The position numbers and the translations under genes were made by a program. From VGKU01 sp964388785 (GTDB lineage Bacteria; Patescibacteriota; Patescibacteriia; UBA9934; GWF2-40-263), in contig CAYMBX010000005.1 of assembly GCA_964388785.1 (NCBI GenBank), positions 1 to 39,365 of the forward strand: a stretch of 39,365 bases of DNA. Direction: 5' to 3'. The notes under the pieces are model-generated. The model was not told the DNA's origin and ran no database searches. It was given only the letters and a program-made list of their open reading frames with translations. Shown here piece after piece: positions 13,999 through 21,613 of this stretch. Position 1 is the stretch's first letter. Every line of letters begins with the position of its first letter.

Positions 13999-14952
13999 TT
14001 ACAACACCGGCTTTGGTGTCTTGTGCCTCTGCGGATCGATCGTGCGTTCAAAACAGGTTCGTCCGGTCTCATGCATCCAATCGTCTGTCATCAAATTTCC
14101 CATCATGTCGTAACGCATATACTCCGGTTTTTGCTGCTGCCGCTCCCACTTCGGCGTCGGGCCAGAAAACACCGCGCACAATTCAAACGTGAGATCTCCT
14201 GTTTTTTTGTATTCGTAAGGCTGATTGGTTTCCGGATCAAGCGGCACTTCAAAACCGGTCAGCGGATCACTCAAGTCGCTGAGCGCGGCTGGCAATTGAT
14301 CCTTCTGATTCCAATAATTCACCGTTTGCGATTGGAGATTTTGAAGATCGGACACACGTTCGCTGTCGAGTTTCTGTTGCCGTGCCGTTTTCGGCGTTCC
14401 CACAAAATAGAATCCTGCGATGATGCTCAACACAATCAACAGCATGCTTCCGATCGCCATGAGACGCATCTGTTGCGTCCCTTCCTGCGGCTTACGCTTC
14501 AACTCCCAAAATTCATACCCAAGCACTCCGACCGCGACCAGAAGCACTACAAGCACCTTGAGCACGAAGCGCGTCGTGAGTTCTCCGCCCAAAAACGAAT
14601 TTAAGAGTGTGATCAAATCAATGATGATCGTGATGGCCGCGACAAAGATGGTCAAGTACGTGAGCCAACGCCGTACCCACAGCTCCGTTTTTTCGGGAAA
14701 ACGCTTCAGATCACTGGCCAAATAACGCGCCATGAGCAAAAACACGGGCCAAACAATAATGAGGGATGCGATGGAATTACGCATCGAATCATACGGATTT
14801 ATCCAGCCGAAGGATGCGGGATCCGGAAACTGCACACTCACAATCTGCCAAAGAAGCGCGATCAGATCGATCGCCCCCAAATAGAGCATGACAAACGTGA
14901 GCAAATACGCGAACACATCTTTTGCCACGGACGTTTTTGTTGGTTGGGTCAT
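13999..14952 (-). CDS. DUF5671-type membrane protein
   Basis: The protein has 317 residues. The N-terminal half has five to six membrane helices and opens with AKDVFAYLLTFVMLYLGAI and a VQFPDP element, the pattern I associate with DUF5671 proteins of CPR bacteria. Four helices follow, with two conserved-looking charged linkers, then a final helix (SMLLIVLSIIAGFYFV). The C-terminal 120 residues are soluble: a helix (LQNLQSQTVNYWNQKDQLP) and a short beta part (GFEVPLDPETNQPYEYKKTGDLTFELCAVF), a layout similar to the globular end of pseudopilins. The function is unknown. TATACT lies 8 nt before the ATG and no SD is seen. It follows the DUF2914 gene closely and may be cotranscribed. Confidence 0.75.
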   Translation of the reverse strand: MTQPTKTSVAKDVFAYLLTFVMLYLGAIDLIALLWQIVSVQFPDPASFGWINPYDSMRNSIASLIIVWPVFLLMARYLASDLKRFPEKTELWVRRWLTYLTIFVAAITIIIDLITLLNSFLGGELTTRFVLKVLVVLLVAVGVLGYEFWELKRKPQEGTQQMRLMAIGSMLLIVLSIIAGFYFVGTPKTARQQKLDSERVSDLQNLQSQTVNYWNQKDQLPAALSDLSDPLTGFEVPLDPETNQPYEYKKTGDLTFELCAVFSGPTPKWERQQQKPEYMRYDMMGNLMTDDWMHETGRTCFERTIDPQRHKTPKPVL

Positions 14953-14970
14953 ATAAATTCAGTATACGCT

Positions 14971-16047
14971 TTAACGACTGGTCGGAACAAGACGAGGAGA
15001 TGATTCCACAAATTCAATCGTGAACCCCACGCGGCCAATCACCTGCCCGCGCTCGGTCTCCACATTCACCCGCCACTTCCCTTCCGCCACGGACGATTTC
15101 GAGGAAAACCCACGATAGCCTTCATCTCGTCCGCCGGTCATCCCAAACGAAAGTACATCGCGATCGATCCACTTTCCTTGATTGTCATCAAAGTGTTGCC
15201 ATCGGTGATACACCGTCGTATTGAGCTTGGCCGGAGCGAAAATAGAGGTAAAAACAAACACGCGCTCGCCTTTTTTGAGATGAATGGTCTGGCCCGGCAG
15301 AAGACGATCGATCCAGTCGCTTTCTTCTTCCGTCAACAGATAACGCATATCCGTTCGACGGACTTCGTGGTAGACGCCGGCATCACGAAGCGAAAGCGGA
15401 ATGGGTGGAATGAGATTGAAAAAATAAAACGCATTCATCAGTGCGAACACGCTCAGCACACCGATTGCGATCTGTCGACGAAGCTGGCGCACTTCCGAGG
15501 ACAAACGTGAAAGCATCCAAACAAAGAGCGCGGTAAGCACAAGACTCCCGATTCCGGCGAGCACAAACATCGCAACGTCAATCGAATTGAAAAGAAATGG
15601 CAGGACAAGCGTGCCAAGCGAAAACAGAATGAACGAAAACACCGAAAGTTGAATGACAGGTTTGAGATAATAGTGGCGAAGGACTTCGTTTGATGTCATG
15701 AGCAATGCAATCATTCCAAGGATCGGCCAACTCACGGAAAAGGCGCCGCTGAACCAATAGAAAATGAGCGAGGCGGAAAGAAGGGCGCCAAAGGAGAATT
15801 GCAGGGCGAGCGGCGCGATCATGTCTGCCTTTGTCCTCCACTGACCTTCTTTGTTTGCCACATTCAAAAGCGCAATCGACGCTCCCGCAATCACCACATG
15901 TCCCCCCAAAATCAAAAACGCCGTCTCAATCTCAATACTTTTAAAGGTCAGCACGTCCACAATCACCCCGAAAATCAACGCGCCGGGAATCAACCACCGT
16001 TCATACTTACTATATATTTCCTTGAGTTGTCGGATTTTTATGGACAT
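14971..16047 (-). CDS. DUF2914-type membrane protein
   Basis: The protein has 358 residues. Seven or so membrane helices occupy residues 15-215. The last 110 residues match DUF2914: GERVFVFTSIFAPAKLNTTVYHRWQHFD, then WIDRDVLSFGMTGGRDEGYRGFSSKS and GKWRVNVETERGQVIGRVGFTIEF, a beta-rich domain predicted outside the membrane. DUF2914 has no assigned activity. The gene lies 18 nt upstream of the DUF5671 gene, so the two probably form an envelope-related operon. TAAAAT sits about 21 nt upstream of the ATG. Confidence 0.75.
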   Translation of the reverse strand: MSIKIRQLKEIYSKYERWLIPGALIFGVIVDVLTFKSIEIETAFLILGGHVVIAGASIALLNVANKEGQWRTKADMIAPLALQFSFGALLSASLIFYWFSGAFSVSWPILGMIALLMTSNEVLRHYYLKPVIQLSVFSFILFSLGTLVLPFLFNSIDVAMFVLAGIGSLVLTALFVWMLSRLSSEVRQLRRQIAIGVLSVFALMNAFYFFNLIPPIPLSLRDAGVYHEVRRTDMRYLLTEEESDWIDRLLPGQTIHLKKGERVFVFTSIFAPAKLNTTVYHRWQHFDDNQGKWIDRDVLSFGMTGGRDEGYRGFSSKSSVAEGKWRVNVETERGQVIGRVGFTIEFVESSPRLVPTSR

Positions 16048-16162
16048 AACGTTCTCACGGTTTCCGCTATTTTATCGCAACCCTTGCCATGTATCCACAT
16101 TTTGTAGGAAAATCGCTCTCGCCTGTGGGAGTTCTGCGGCAGAATAGCCTTTGGAGGAGTCC

Positions 16163-16786
16163 ATGCGCGTTTTTCTCGACCTCGACCTCACGCTCGTCAA
16201 CGTCTTTGAAGTCTGGGAAGGCTGGATCACGCAGGTCGCCGCCCAGCTCAAGATGGAACCGGCCGTGGTGCGACAAATCGGTGAGTCCATCTACGAAGGC
16301 GGGCGAACGTACTCGCTCGAAGCGCATCTGCGCGAGCTGATCGTGGACACGCAGCTCCCGTGGACTCGCGAACTCTCGAGCCGCTTCGTGGCGCGTGTGC
16401 AAGCCGGAGAGACGAACTACGAGGATACCGCGGCGTTTCTCGATGCACTCGAGGCGATGGACTGCGAACGTCACGTGCTCAGCTTCGGAGATCCCGGTTA
16501 TCAGAGTGTGAAAGTCGAGGGACTGCGTCGTGCGCACGGCTACTTCGCGCACTTGCACTTCACCTCGATGCCCGGACAGAAAGCGGATGTCCTGAGCCGA
16601 CACACCTCCCCGAACGACCGTGTGTACTTCGTCGATGACAATCCGAAGGAGCACGCGCGAGTCGCGCAGGTCGCGCCGCATGTGCGACGCATCCAGATTC
16701 GGCGGAGCGACAACATCGCGATTGCGGACAGCGCACACGCGGTCGTCTCAAACCTTCAGGGAGTTTTGGAGGTGATGCGAAGATGA
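16163..16786 (+). CDS. HAD-superfamily hydrolase
   Basis: The protein has 207 residues. The haloacid dehalogenase motifs are in order: Asp6 and Asp8 in FLDLDLT (nucleophile and acid/base), LSFGDPG near 110 (motif II), a Lys in QKADVLSR near 140 (motif III) and VYFVDDNPKEH near 155 (motif IV Asp pair). This supports a magnesium-dependent phosphatase with an alpha-helical cap at about 15-85. The substrate is unknown. The ATG at 16163 follows GGAGGA; the TTG at 16151 that extends the frame lies within that SD. The GNAT gene overlaps its stop (ATGA), so the two are coupled. Confidence 0.8.
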   Translation: MRVFLDLDLTLVNVFEVWEGWITQVAAQLKMEPAVVRQIGESIYEGGRTYSLEAHLRELIVDTQLPWTRELSSRFVARVQAGETNYEDTAAFLDALEAMDCERHVLSFGDPGYQSVKVEGLRRAHGYFAHLHFTSMPGQKADVLSRHTSPNDRVYFVDDNPKEHARVAQVAPHVRRIQIRRSDNIAIADSAHAVVSNLQGVLEVMRR

Positions 16787-17241
16787 TTCAGTACAGCCGT
16801 TTGGTCGAACCCACCGAGTGCGATCGGGAACAACTCACCGCACTCATCCGACAGCTCACCGGCAACGGCCGCAAGCTCACGCTCGAAGCGCTACGCACGG
16901 TCGCGAGCATGCACTACCTGCTGGTCGCCCGCGACACGGACAAAGAAGATCGCATCGTTGGCACGGCATTGCTCGCGATCATGCGCACCGTCTCCCACGT
17001 CAACGGACAGATCGAAGACGTGGTCGTGGACGAAGCGTACCGCGGACAAGGCATTGCCAAGGGACTGCTGATGCGGCTCGTTGTGTACGCGCGTGCGGTG
17101 GAGGTCGAACGCATCGACCTAGGCAGCGAGCCACACCGTGCAGCCGCGAACCATCTCTACGACAAATTCGGGTTCGTCAAACGCGACACGAACCTCTACC
17201 GGCTCTCCCTGCTCGAGCCGACTCGTCCCACTCACTCGTGA
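16783..17241 (+). CDS. GNAT-family N-acetyltransferase
   Basis: The protein has 152 residues. GNAT enzymes transfer an acetyl group from acetyl-CoA. Motif A is clear at about 85-105: DVVVDEAYRGQGIAKGLL, with the R/Q-x-x-G-x-G/A pyrophosphate loop. The end shows AANHLYDKFGFVKRDTNLYRL, the usual motif B with its tyrosine. The acceptor is not predictable. It is translationally coupled to the HAD gene, so a common substrate pathway is possible. Confidence 0.85.
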   Translation: MIQYSRLVEPTECDREQLTALIRQLTGNGRKLTLEALRTVASMHYLLVARDTDKEDRIVGTALLAIMRTVSHVNGQIEDVVVDEAYRGQGIAKGLLMRLVVYARAVEVERIDLGSEPHRAAANHLYDKFGFVKRDTNLYRLSLLEPTRPTHS

Positions 17242-17253
17242 GCGGGATTTTTT
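17227..17253 (+). terminator. Terminator of the HAD-GNAT pair
   Basis: CCCACTCAC pairs with GTGAGCGGG (one mismatch), followed by a run of T. The stem overlaps the last codons and the stop of the GNAT gene. Confidence 0.8.
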
Positions 17254-17263
17254 GTATCCTTTC

Positions 17264-17292
17264 TTGACGCACAATCAATATTTGCGTAGAGT
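17264..17292 (+). promoter_or_regulatory. Promoter of the dTMP kinase-like gene
   Basis: TTGACG (17264-17269), a 17-nt spacer and TAGAGT (17287-17292). The SD AGGAGG follows at 17305-17310. Confidence 0.7.
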
Positions 17293-17315
17293 AAGGCGTC
17301 CAACAGGAGGATCAG

Positions 17316-17906
17316 ATGGACACCAACACCGCGCCCTACAAGCTCATTGTCGTCGAAGGAATCGACGGCGTCGGAAAATCCACGCTCGTCCGCGATCTGG
17401 TGGCAGAACTCAATCGCACGTCTCGCGCCGTACGGTTTGAAGACATCCCGTTTGCCAACCCTACCAATCCGCTCAAGAAAGGAGTGGAAGAGGGCGACCA
17501 AGAGATCAGCTTCTTCACCTACGTGCTTTCGACACTCTACAAGGATCGCGCAACACGTGCGCAGCTCCAACACTCGCACGTTGTTGCTGATCGCTACATC
17601 TACTCCGTGTTCGCACATCACCTCTCCCGCGGCGTCGACGCGTGGGTCATCAACCTACACCGCCTCAACATCCTGCAGCCCGACTTCGCCTTCCTGCTCA
17701 CGGCCGAGGAACACGAACGCCGGCGACGCATCGAAGCGCGCGGCGTCAAGGATGCGAAAGACCGTCGCGTCAACGAGCCCGGAAGCGAACTCTTCAGGAT
17801 CGAACAAGCGTTCAAGCAATTGATCGGGTACCAGCTCGACACGACACATCTCACGCCCGGCCAGGTGCTCGACCGCGTGCGCGAGCACATGCCCGACGTC
17901 TTCTGA
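17316..17906 (+). CDS. tmk: Thymidylate kinase family protein
   Basis: The protein has 196 residues. dTMP kinase phosphorylates dTMP to dTDP. The P-loop is GIDGVGKST near 15-23, and DRYIYSVFAHHLSRG near 92 is the DR(Y/W) region that binds dTMP. A lid-like arginine-rich segment (EHERRRRIEARG) follows near 135. The spacing fits Tmk. The usual DR[YFW]..S.xAYQ is altered to SVFAHH, so the nucleotide specificity could differ (deoxynucleoside or other NMP kinase). The ATG at 17316 has a strong AGGAGG 5 nt upstream. It is a monocistronic unit with G/C-ending codons. Confidence 0.75.
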   Translation: MDTNTAPYKLIVVEGIDGVGKSTLVRDLVAELNRTSRAVRFEDIPFANPTNPLKKGVEEGDQEISFFTYVLSTLYKDRATRAQLQHSHVVADRYIYSVFAHHLSRGVDAWVINLHRLNILQPDFAFLLTAEEHERRRRIEARGVKDAKDRRVNEPGSELFRIEQAFKQLIGYQLDTTHLTPGQVLDRVREHMPDVF

Positions 17907-17910
17907 TCTC

Positions 17911-17933
17911 ACTCGCAACACGCGAGTTTTTTG
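17911..17933 (+). terminator. Terminator of the dTMP kinase-like gene
   Basis: ACTCGC-AACAC-GCGAGT followed by T residues, 5 nt after the stop. Confidence 0.85.
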
Positions 17934-17942
17934 TTTGATTGA

Positions 17943-17972
17943 TTGACAAACGACGAAGAAAACCCATACGAT
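17943..17972 (+). promoter_or_regulatory. Promoter of the DUF1846 gene
   Basis: TTGACA (17943-17948), an 18-nt spacer and TACGAT (17967-17972). The -10 is only about 17 nt from the ATG, with the SD GTGGAGGTG between. Confidence 0.7.
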
Positions 17973-17989
17973 GAGTGTGGAGGTGTGTC

Positions 17990-19033
17990 ATGCTCTTCGA
18001 CAACGAACGCTATTTGGAAGCGCAGGTCGAAGAGATCCTTCGGCGTATGCGCTTGGCCCCAAAGGGGGGCCGCACGTATATCGAGTTCGGCGGCAAGCCC
18101 TACGACGACCAGCACGCCGCGCGCGTACTGCCCGGCTACGATCCGCATGTGAAACTCCGCCTTCTGCGCGAGCTCACCGAGCACTTCGAGATCGTCGTGG
18201 TCGTGAGCGCGCGGGACATCTTGCGCCCGCGCATCCGCGGCGACAGCCAACTCTTCTACGACCGCGAGACGATCCGCATCATCCGCGAACTCGCGGACGC
18301 GGGGGTGGTCGTGCATCATGGCGTACTCTCGATGGTGCGCGAAGAAACAAATCGTGTCGACCGCGCACATCTCGACCGCTTCCTCGCAAGCGCGAAAAGC
18401 GAACTCGGGGTTGAATTCGTGGAACATGGGTTCATCGCTGGATACCCCGACGTGGAGATTCTCTCGCGTCCCCACCCCTTCGCGAATTCACCGCGCATCG
18501 AAACGGACAGCCGCAACATCCTGGTGTTCAGCCCGGGTGGCGGCAGCGGAAAGTTCGGGGTGATTCTGTCTCAGCTCTGGCACGACTTCGTCGCCGGTGT
18601 GAACAGCATTTACCTCAAGTTCGAGACCTTCCCCGTGTTTGCCCTTCCACCGGATCATCCGGTCAACCTCGCGTTTGTGGCCGCAACCGCGGATCTGGGC
18701 AACCGCGTGATGTGCGAGCGCGAGGGAGGCTTCACGACCTACGACAAGGACGTGGAAAACTTCGCTCTCTTGATGGCGCTGCTTGACGGCAGTTGTCCGG
18801 ATCCGGATGCGAATCCGATCTCGGATTACCGACATCCTTCGGACATGGGCGTGAATCGGCTTCAGGTCGGTATGCTCAACGATGGCGGAATTCGGGAAGC
18901 CGCCAAAAACGAAATCGCACGCCGCGTGGCGCGCTATCGCGAGGAGATCGGCCGCCGTATCGAGCGTCCCGCGACGCTCCGACATCTCGCCGAAATCCTT
19001 CCTCTTAGCCTGCAATCCCTCATGGGAACGTAG
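17990..19033 (+). CDS. DUF1846 (UPF0371) family protein
   Basis: The protein has 347 residues; typical bacterial members are longer, near 490-500, so the C-terminal part is shortened. Family signatures are YIEFGGKPYDDQHAARVLPG near 25, EIVVVVSARDI near 70, GFIAGYPDVE near 145, and the most conserved stretch FSPGGGSGKFGVILSQLWHD near 180, followed by LKFETFPVF and HPVNLAFVAATADLGN. The GGGSGK loop suggests phosphate or nucleotide binding. The biochemical role is not established. The ATG at 17990 is chosen because GTGGAGGTG (17977-17985) is a fitting SD; an in-frame GTG at 17975 lies within that SD region. Confidence 0.85.
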   Translation: MLFDNERYLEAQVEEILRRMRLAPKGGRTYIEFGGKPYDDQHAARVLPGYDPHVKLRLLRELTEHFEIVVVVSARDILRPRIRGDSQLFYDRETIRIIRELADAGVVVHHGVLSMVREETNRVDRAHLDRFLASAKSELGVEFVEHGFIAGYPDVEILSRPHPFANSPRIETDSRNILVFSPGGGSGKFGVILSQLWHDFVAGVNSIYLKFETFPVFALPPDHPVNLAFVAATADLGNRVMCEREGGFTTYDKDVENFALLMALLDGSCPDPDANPISDYRHPSDMGVNRLQVGMLNDGGIREAAKNEIARRVARYREEIGRRIERPATLRHLAEILPLSLQSLMGT

Positions 19034-19043
19034 GCTCTTTTTT
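19008..19043 (+). terminator. Terminator overlapping the DUF1846 stop codon
   Basis: GCCTGC pairs with GTAGGC and an inner CCC pairs with GGG; a T-run follows. The TAG stop is inside the right arm. It lies between convergent genes. Confidence 0.75.
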
Positions 19044-19374
19044 ATTCCGTTGTCTGTGCAAGATAAGCACGACCTTTCTCAAGTATTTTTTTGTCGAGTG
19101 CGGCAAGCAAATCCACATCAAGATCATGAGCAAGCAACACGACAATATTGAAAATATCCGCAAGTTCCGCCGCAAGTTGTTCTCGTGCTTCCTGGTCGTC
19201 TAATTGTTTTTCGGCTCGACATTGTTTGCCGCAAACAAGCAGTGCTTCTGCGAATTCACCTGTTTCTTCCATGAGCTTAAGCAAAAGAAACTCACGAGTC
19301 ATTTCAATACCGTGTTTTTTGCCGTACCGCTCTGCGTTTGCGTGAATGAGACGCTGGATTTCAGAAAACTGCAT
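19042..19374 (-). CDS. MazG-like nucleotide pyrophosphohydrolase
   Basis: The protein has 110 residues, the length of a single MazG-fold domain. Such enzymes hydrolyse (d)NTPs to NMP and pyrophosphate in nucleotide house-cleaning. The metal-binding acidic motif is seen as LMEETGEFAEALL near 35 (E-E-x-x-E) and ELADIFNIVVLLAHDLDVDL near 70 (E-x-x-D), followed by KILEKGRAYL. Helices dominate, as in the family. It sits in a minus orientation facing the DUF1846 gene. The upstream region is AT-rich with short direct repeats. No SD is seen. Confidence 0.8.
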   Translation of the reverse strand: MQFSEIQRLIHANAERYGKKHGIEMTREFLLLKLMEETGEFAEALLVCGKQCRAEKQLDDQEAREQLAAELADIFNIVVLLAHDLDVDLLAALDKKILEKGRAYLAQTTE

Positions 19375-19425
19375 AGGTTTAAATAGGTTTTAGGTGATAG
19401 GTGTTAGATTTTAGGTCATGTTAGC
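19375..19425. repeat. Degenerate short tandem repeat upstream of the MazG gene
   Basis: Repeated TTTTAGGT and ATAGGT units (on the minus strand ACCTAAAA/ACACCTAT) fill the 50 bases before the gene. The unit length varies, so it is not a clean microsatellite. Confidence 0.5.
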
Positions 19426-19441
19426 GTGAAAGGCTTGAAAA

Positions 19442-19487
19442 GAAAAACCCGTCCGAGACCGCGCTAAGCGCGGCCGAGTGGGGACGA
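19442..19487 (-). terminator. Terminator of the 126-residue protein gene
   Basis: On the minus strand GTCC...CTCGGCCGCGC pairs with GCGCGGTCTCGGAC around TTA, followed by TTTTTCTTTT. Confidence 0.85.
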
Positions 19488-19488
19488 G

Positions 19489-19869
19489 CTAGTTGTACGC
19501 CTGCAGCAATCGGCGCACACGCGTCTGCGTGGCGGGATGCATCGCGGTGAGTTCGACGAGTCGCGTCAGTGCGGCATGCGACGCCTGCGCGTTGGTCAGG
19601 CCGGCGGCAACATCAGATGCGACGTCGAGGCGGACGCGTGCGATGGTGTCCGTTCCGTGGCGTCGAATCTCGGTGATGTCGTTGAAACTGTAGCTCTCGC
19701 CGACAAGCTTGTGCAGACGACGCTGGACGAGATCGAAGACGAAGATCGCATACTGATCGGCGTAGATGACAACCTCGCCATCCAGATCCGTGAACACCCA
19801 GTCGACGATTCGCATCGGCACGACGACCTGCTCGCGGATCCGCCTCGCACCTGCAAGCACCACACTCAT
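19489..19869 (-). CDS. Uncharacterised 126-residue protein
   Basis: I do not recognise this family. The ATG at 19869 is fixed by a perfect SD (AAGGAGGTG, 19874-19882); the frame remains open upstream but would cross the leader hairpin. The first 75 residues look like a small beta-sandwich or PH-like fold: VVVPMRIVDWVFTDLDGEVVIYADQYAIFVFDLVQRRLHKLV, then FNDITEIRRHGTDTIARVRLDV. The second part is helical (AGLTNAQASHAALTRLVELTAMHPATQTRVRRLLQAY). There is no signal peptide. Codons are G/C-ending. An intrinsic-terminator-like hairpin sits just upstream of the SD, so expression may be attenuated. Confidence 0.65.
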   Translation of the reverse strand: MSVVLAGARRIREQVVVPMRIVDWVFTDLDGEVVIYADQYAIFVFDLVQRRLHKLVGESYSFNDITEIRRHGTDTIARVRLDVASDVAAGLTNAQASHAALTRLVELTAMHPATQTRVRRLLQAYN

Positions 19870-19887
19870 GAGACACCTCCTTGACCA

Positions 19888-20012
19888 AGCAAAAACGACC
19901 CCACCGCGGGGTCGTTTTGATTTGCGTACGTTGTGTACACACTTCAATCCATCCCCGCGCGCGTGCGTGAGGAGGAAGATGCTGTTTGTTTTACAAACCG
20001 GAGATGCATACG
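19888..20012 (-). ncRNA. Putative leader RNA or small RNA upstream of the 126-residue gene
   Basis: A good promoter (20018-20046) and a strong hairpin plus T-run (19891-19918) bracket about 120 nt with no convincing reading frame. The segment has a small GTTTGT-AAA-ACAAAC hairpin, and its minus-strand transcript carries a CTTCCTCCTC stretch that could pair with the AAGGAGG SD downstream. Either a terminated small RNA or a transcription attenuator fits. Confidence 0.45.
19891..19918 (-). terminator. Terminator-like hairpin 9 nt before an SD
   Basis: AAAACGACCCC pairs with GGGGTCGTTTT perfectly around a 5-nt loop, followed on the minus strand by a T-run. It lies between the promoter and the SD of the same gene. 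Confidence 0.8.
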
Positions 20013-20017
20013 AATGT

Positions 20018-20046
20018 ATTATCACGATGACAAAATCTTTTGTCAA
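20018..20046 (-). promoter_or_regulatory. Promoter of the leader and 126-residue gene
   Basis: On the minus strand TTGACA (20041-20046), a 17-nt spacer and GATAAT (20018-20023). Confidence 0.7.
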
Positions 20047-20091
20047 TGTGATAAGATGAATTTATCCTTAACTCTTTAACTGACTAATAAT

Positions 20092-20358
20092 ATGACGATT
20101 GATCGCAATCGTGCAGGGCTTTCGCTCGGACTGTTATCCGGGCTCATGCACCTGCTGTGGGTTCTCATCGTGGGTGCGGGCATGGGACAGTCCATGATGA
20201 GTTGGTGGTCGGGGATGCATTTTATGATGAACACGGGTTACTCCGTGGGGTCGTTTGCGTTTGGAAACGGCCTACTCGGCGTCGTAATGGCATTGATCTG
20301 GGGCTACGTCATCGGCTGGGTCTTCGCCGCGATCTGGAACGCGGTTGGGAAAAAGTGA
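20092..20358 (+). CDS. Small membrane protein, DUF5676-like
   Basis: The protein has 88 residues and two membrane helices: AGLSLGLLSGLMHLLWVLIVGAGM and GLLGVVMALIWGYVIGWVFAAIWN. The order of a short polar N-terminus, helix, a methionine- and tryptophan-rich linker containing NTGYSVG, a glycine-rich second helix and a terminal IWN resembles DUF5676 proteins, which have no assigned function. No close SD is present. It is flanked upstream by the divergent leader promoter and downstream by a terminator shared with metK. Confidence 0.6.
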   Translation: MTIDRNRAGLSLGLLSGLMHLLWVLIVGAGMGQSMMSWWSGMHFMMNTGYSVGSFAFGNGLLGVVMALIWGYVIGWVFAAIWNAVGKK

Positions 20359-20383
20359 TAGTGAATGTAAAACGAGCAAAAGA

Positions 20384-20409
20384 AAATCAGGCCCACATGG
20401 GCCTGATTT
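20384..20409. terminator. Bidirectional terminator between the small membrane protein gene and metK
   Basis: AAATCAGGCCCA pairs perfectly with TGGGCCTGATTT around 2 nt, between convergent genes. Confidence 0.85.
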
Positions 20410-20443
20410 ATAAATGGCGACCGCGGTCTGAGTTAGCATCATC

Positions 20444-21445
20444 TTACGACATAATGATTTCAGGAAATTTTTTCTTATGGTCAAGCAAATTTTTCACCGA
20501 AAATCCACTTGGATCGATCAAGTGTACGATCGATTCGCGACGTTCGTTCACTGCCTCCAGCATGAGCGGTTTCTCCATCCCGATCGCATACGCAACACTC
20601 ACCAGACACTCCCGCGCCTTGCCCGACTTTACGATTTCAACAGCCGCTTTGCGTGCGGCAAGTGTGGCGGAACAATCCACTTTCGTCAGATCTTTGCCGT
20701 GCGTTGATCCTCCACCGTTTGGAAGAATACCGCCATAAGAATCACAGGCGAGTTTGCGTCCCGTGAGTCCGGTGTCTGCGACAAAACCACCGACGGTCCA
20801 GAGACCTGCTGGATTCACGAGGATTCGCGATTCCTCAATTCGCCGACACTTACTCGGGATGACAGGATCAATAATCTTTTCTTTTATCGTCTCCTGCAAT
20901 TCCTCCAACAATACGCTTTCATCATGTTGAACGCTCATGAGCACGGTGTCGACAAAGCGATCGCGAATGGTCACCTGTACCTTCCCATCCGGGCGCAACC
21001 AAGAAATTTCGCCGAACTCTCGCACATCTTCCAATCGCGCGACCAAACGACGACTTAACGCAACACCCAACGGCAAAAACTCCGACGTTTCATCGCAGGC
21101 ATACCCGTACATAATTCCCTGATCCCCCGCCCCGCCTCGATCCACGGCGCCGGCGATTTGTGTCGACTGTCCATGAATTCGTACCTCAATCTTCACCTGT
21201 TTTTCATAGCCGATCTCTTGCAAAATCGTATAGGCAATCTCCCATACATCGACCGAAGCGGAAGAGGAAACTTCCCCTCCAATCAACAGCAAACCGTTCG
21301 TTCCAAAAACCTCAATGGCAACTCGCGAATACGGATCCGCTGCTTCATAGGCATGAAGAATTGCGTCTGCAATACGATCGCACACGCGATCCGGATGACC
21401 CTTTGTTACGTTTTCTACGGTGTACACAAATGGAATAAATGACAT
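20444..21445 (-). CDS. metK: S-adenosylmethionine synthase
   Basis: The protein has 333 residues, shorter than the roughly 384 of E. coli MetK. It makes SAM from methionine and ATP. Signatures are VTKGHPDRVCDRIADAIL near 15, the GAGDQGIMYGYA hexapeptide region near 105, and GGGSTHGKDLTKVDCSA near 255 (the P-loop-like motif). The shorter length comes from loops between these motifs, not from truncation. The ATG at 21445 gives MSFIPFVYTVENV; the upstream frame lies in the terminator. Expression is controlled by a SAM-I-type riboswitch with a terminator ending 5 nt before the ATG, which fits end-product control. Confidence 0.95.
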   Translation of the reverse strand: MSFIPFVYTVENVTKGHPDRVCDRIADAILHAYEAADPYSRVAIEVFGTNGLLLIGGEVSSSASVDVWEIAYTILQEIGYEKQVKIEVRIHGQSTQIAGAVDRGGAGDQGIMYGYACDETSEFLPLGVALSRRLVARLEDVREFGEISWLRPDGKVQVTIRDRFVDTVLMSVQHDESVLLEELQETIKEKIIDPVIPSKCRRIEESRILVNPAGLWTVGGFVADTGLTGRKLACDSYGGILPNGGGSTHGKDLTKVDCSATLAARKAAVEIVKSGKARECLVSVAYAIGMEKPLMLEAVNERRESIVHLIDPSGFSVKNLLDHKKKFPEIIMS

Positions 21446-21449
21446 AGAA

Positions 21450-21478
21450 CAAAAAGCTTCTCCCAATCGGAAAGAAGC
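21450..21478 (-). terminator. Riboswitch terminator before metK
   Basis: GCTTCT...AGAAGC with an inner TTCC/GGGA pairing, followed by TTTTTGTT on the minus strand. The GGGAG in the right arm is the only SD-like sequence for metK, so folding may also block ribosome binding. Confidence 0.8.
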
Positions 21479-21483
21479 GGTTA

Positions 21484-21586
21484 TGAATTATCTTTCCCTC
21501 ACGGGCGAGATGTCGCACCTTGTCGACGACAGGTTGCGGGCAGGTCATGGGGCTCGATCCCTCGCTGCACTCTTGATACCTATTCA
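21484..21586 (-). promoter_or_regulatory. SAM-I-type riboswitch aptamer
   Basis: On the minus strand the conserved blocks occur in order: TATCAAGAG, GAGGGA, GCCCCATGA, CCCGCAACC, AAGGTGC, then GGGAAAGATAA. P1 forms from TGAAT/TATC with GATA/ATTCA. These match the S-box (SAM-I) layout, including the GCAACC and AAGGTGC pairing of P3. The P2 part is slightly degenerate (GTGCAGC). Its position before metK supports the call. Confidence 0.88.
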
Positions 21587-21613
21587 ATTGTAAACTCAGT
21601 CTATCAGATTTAT

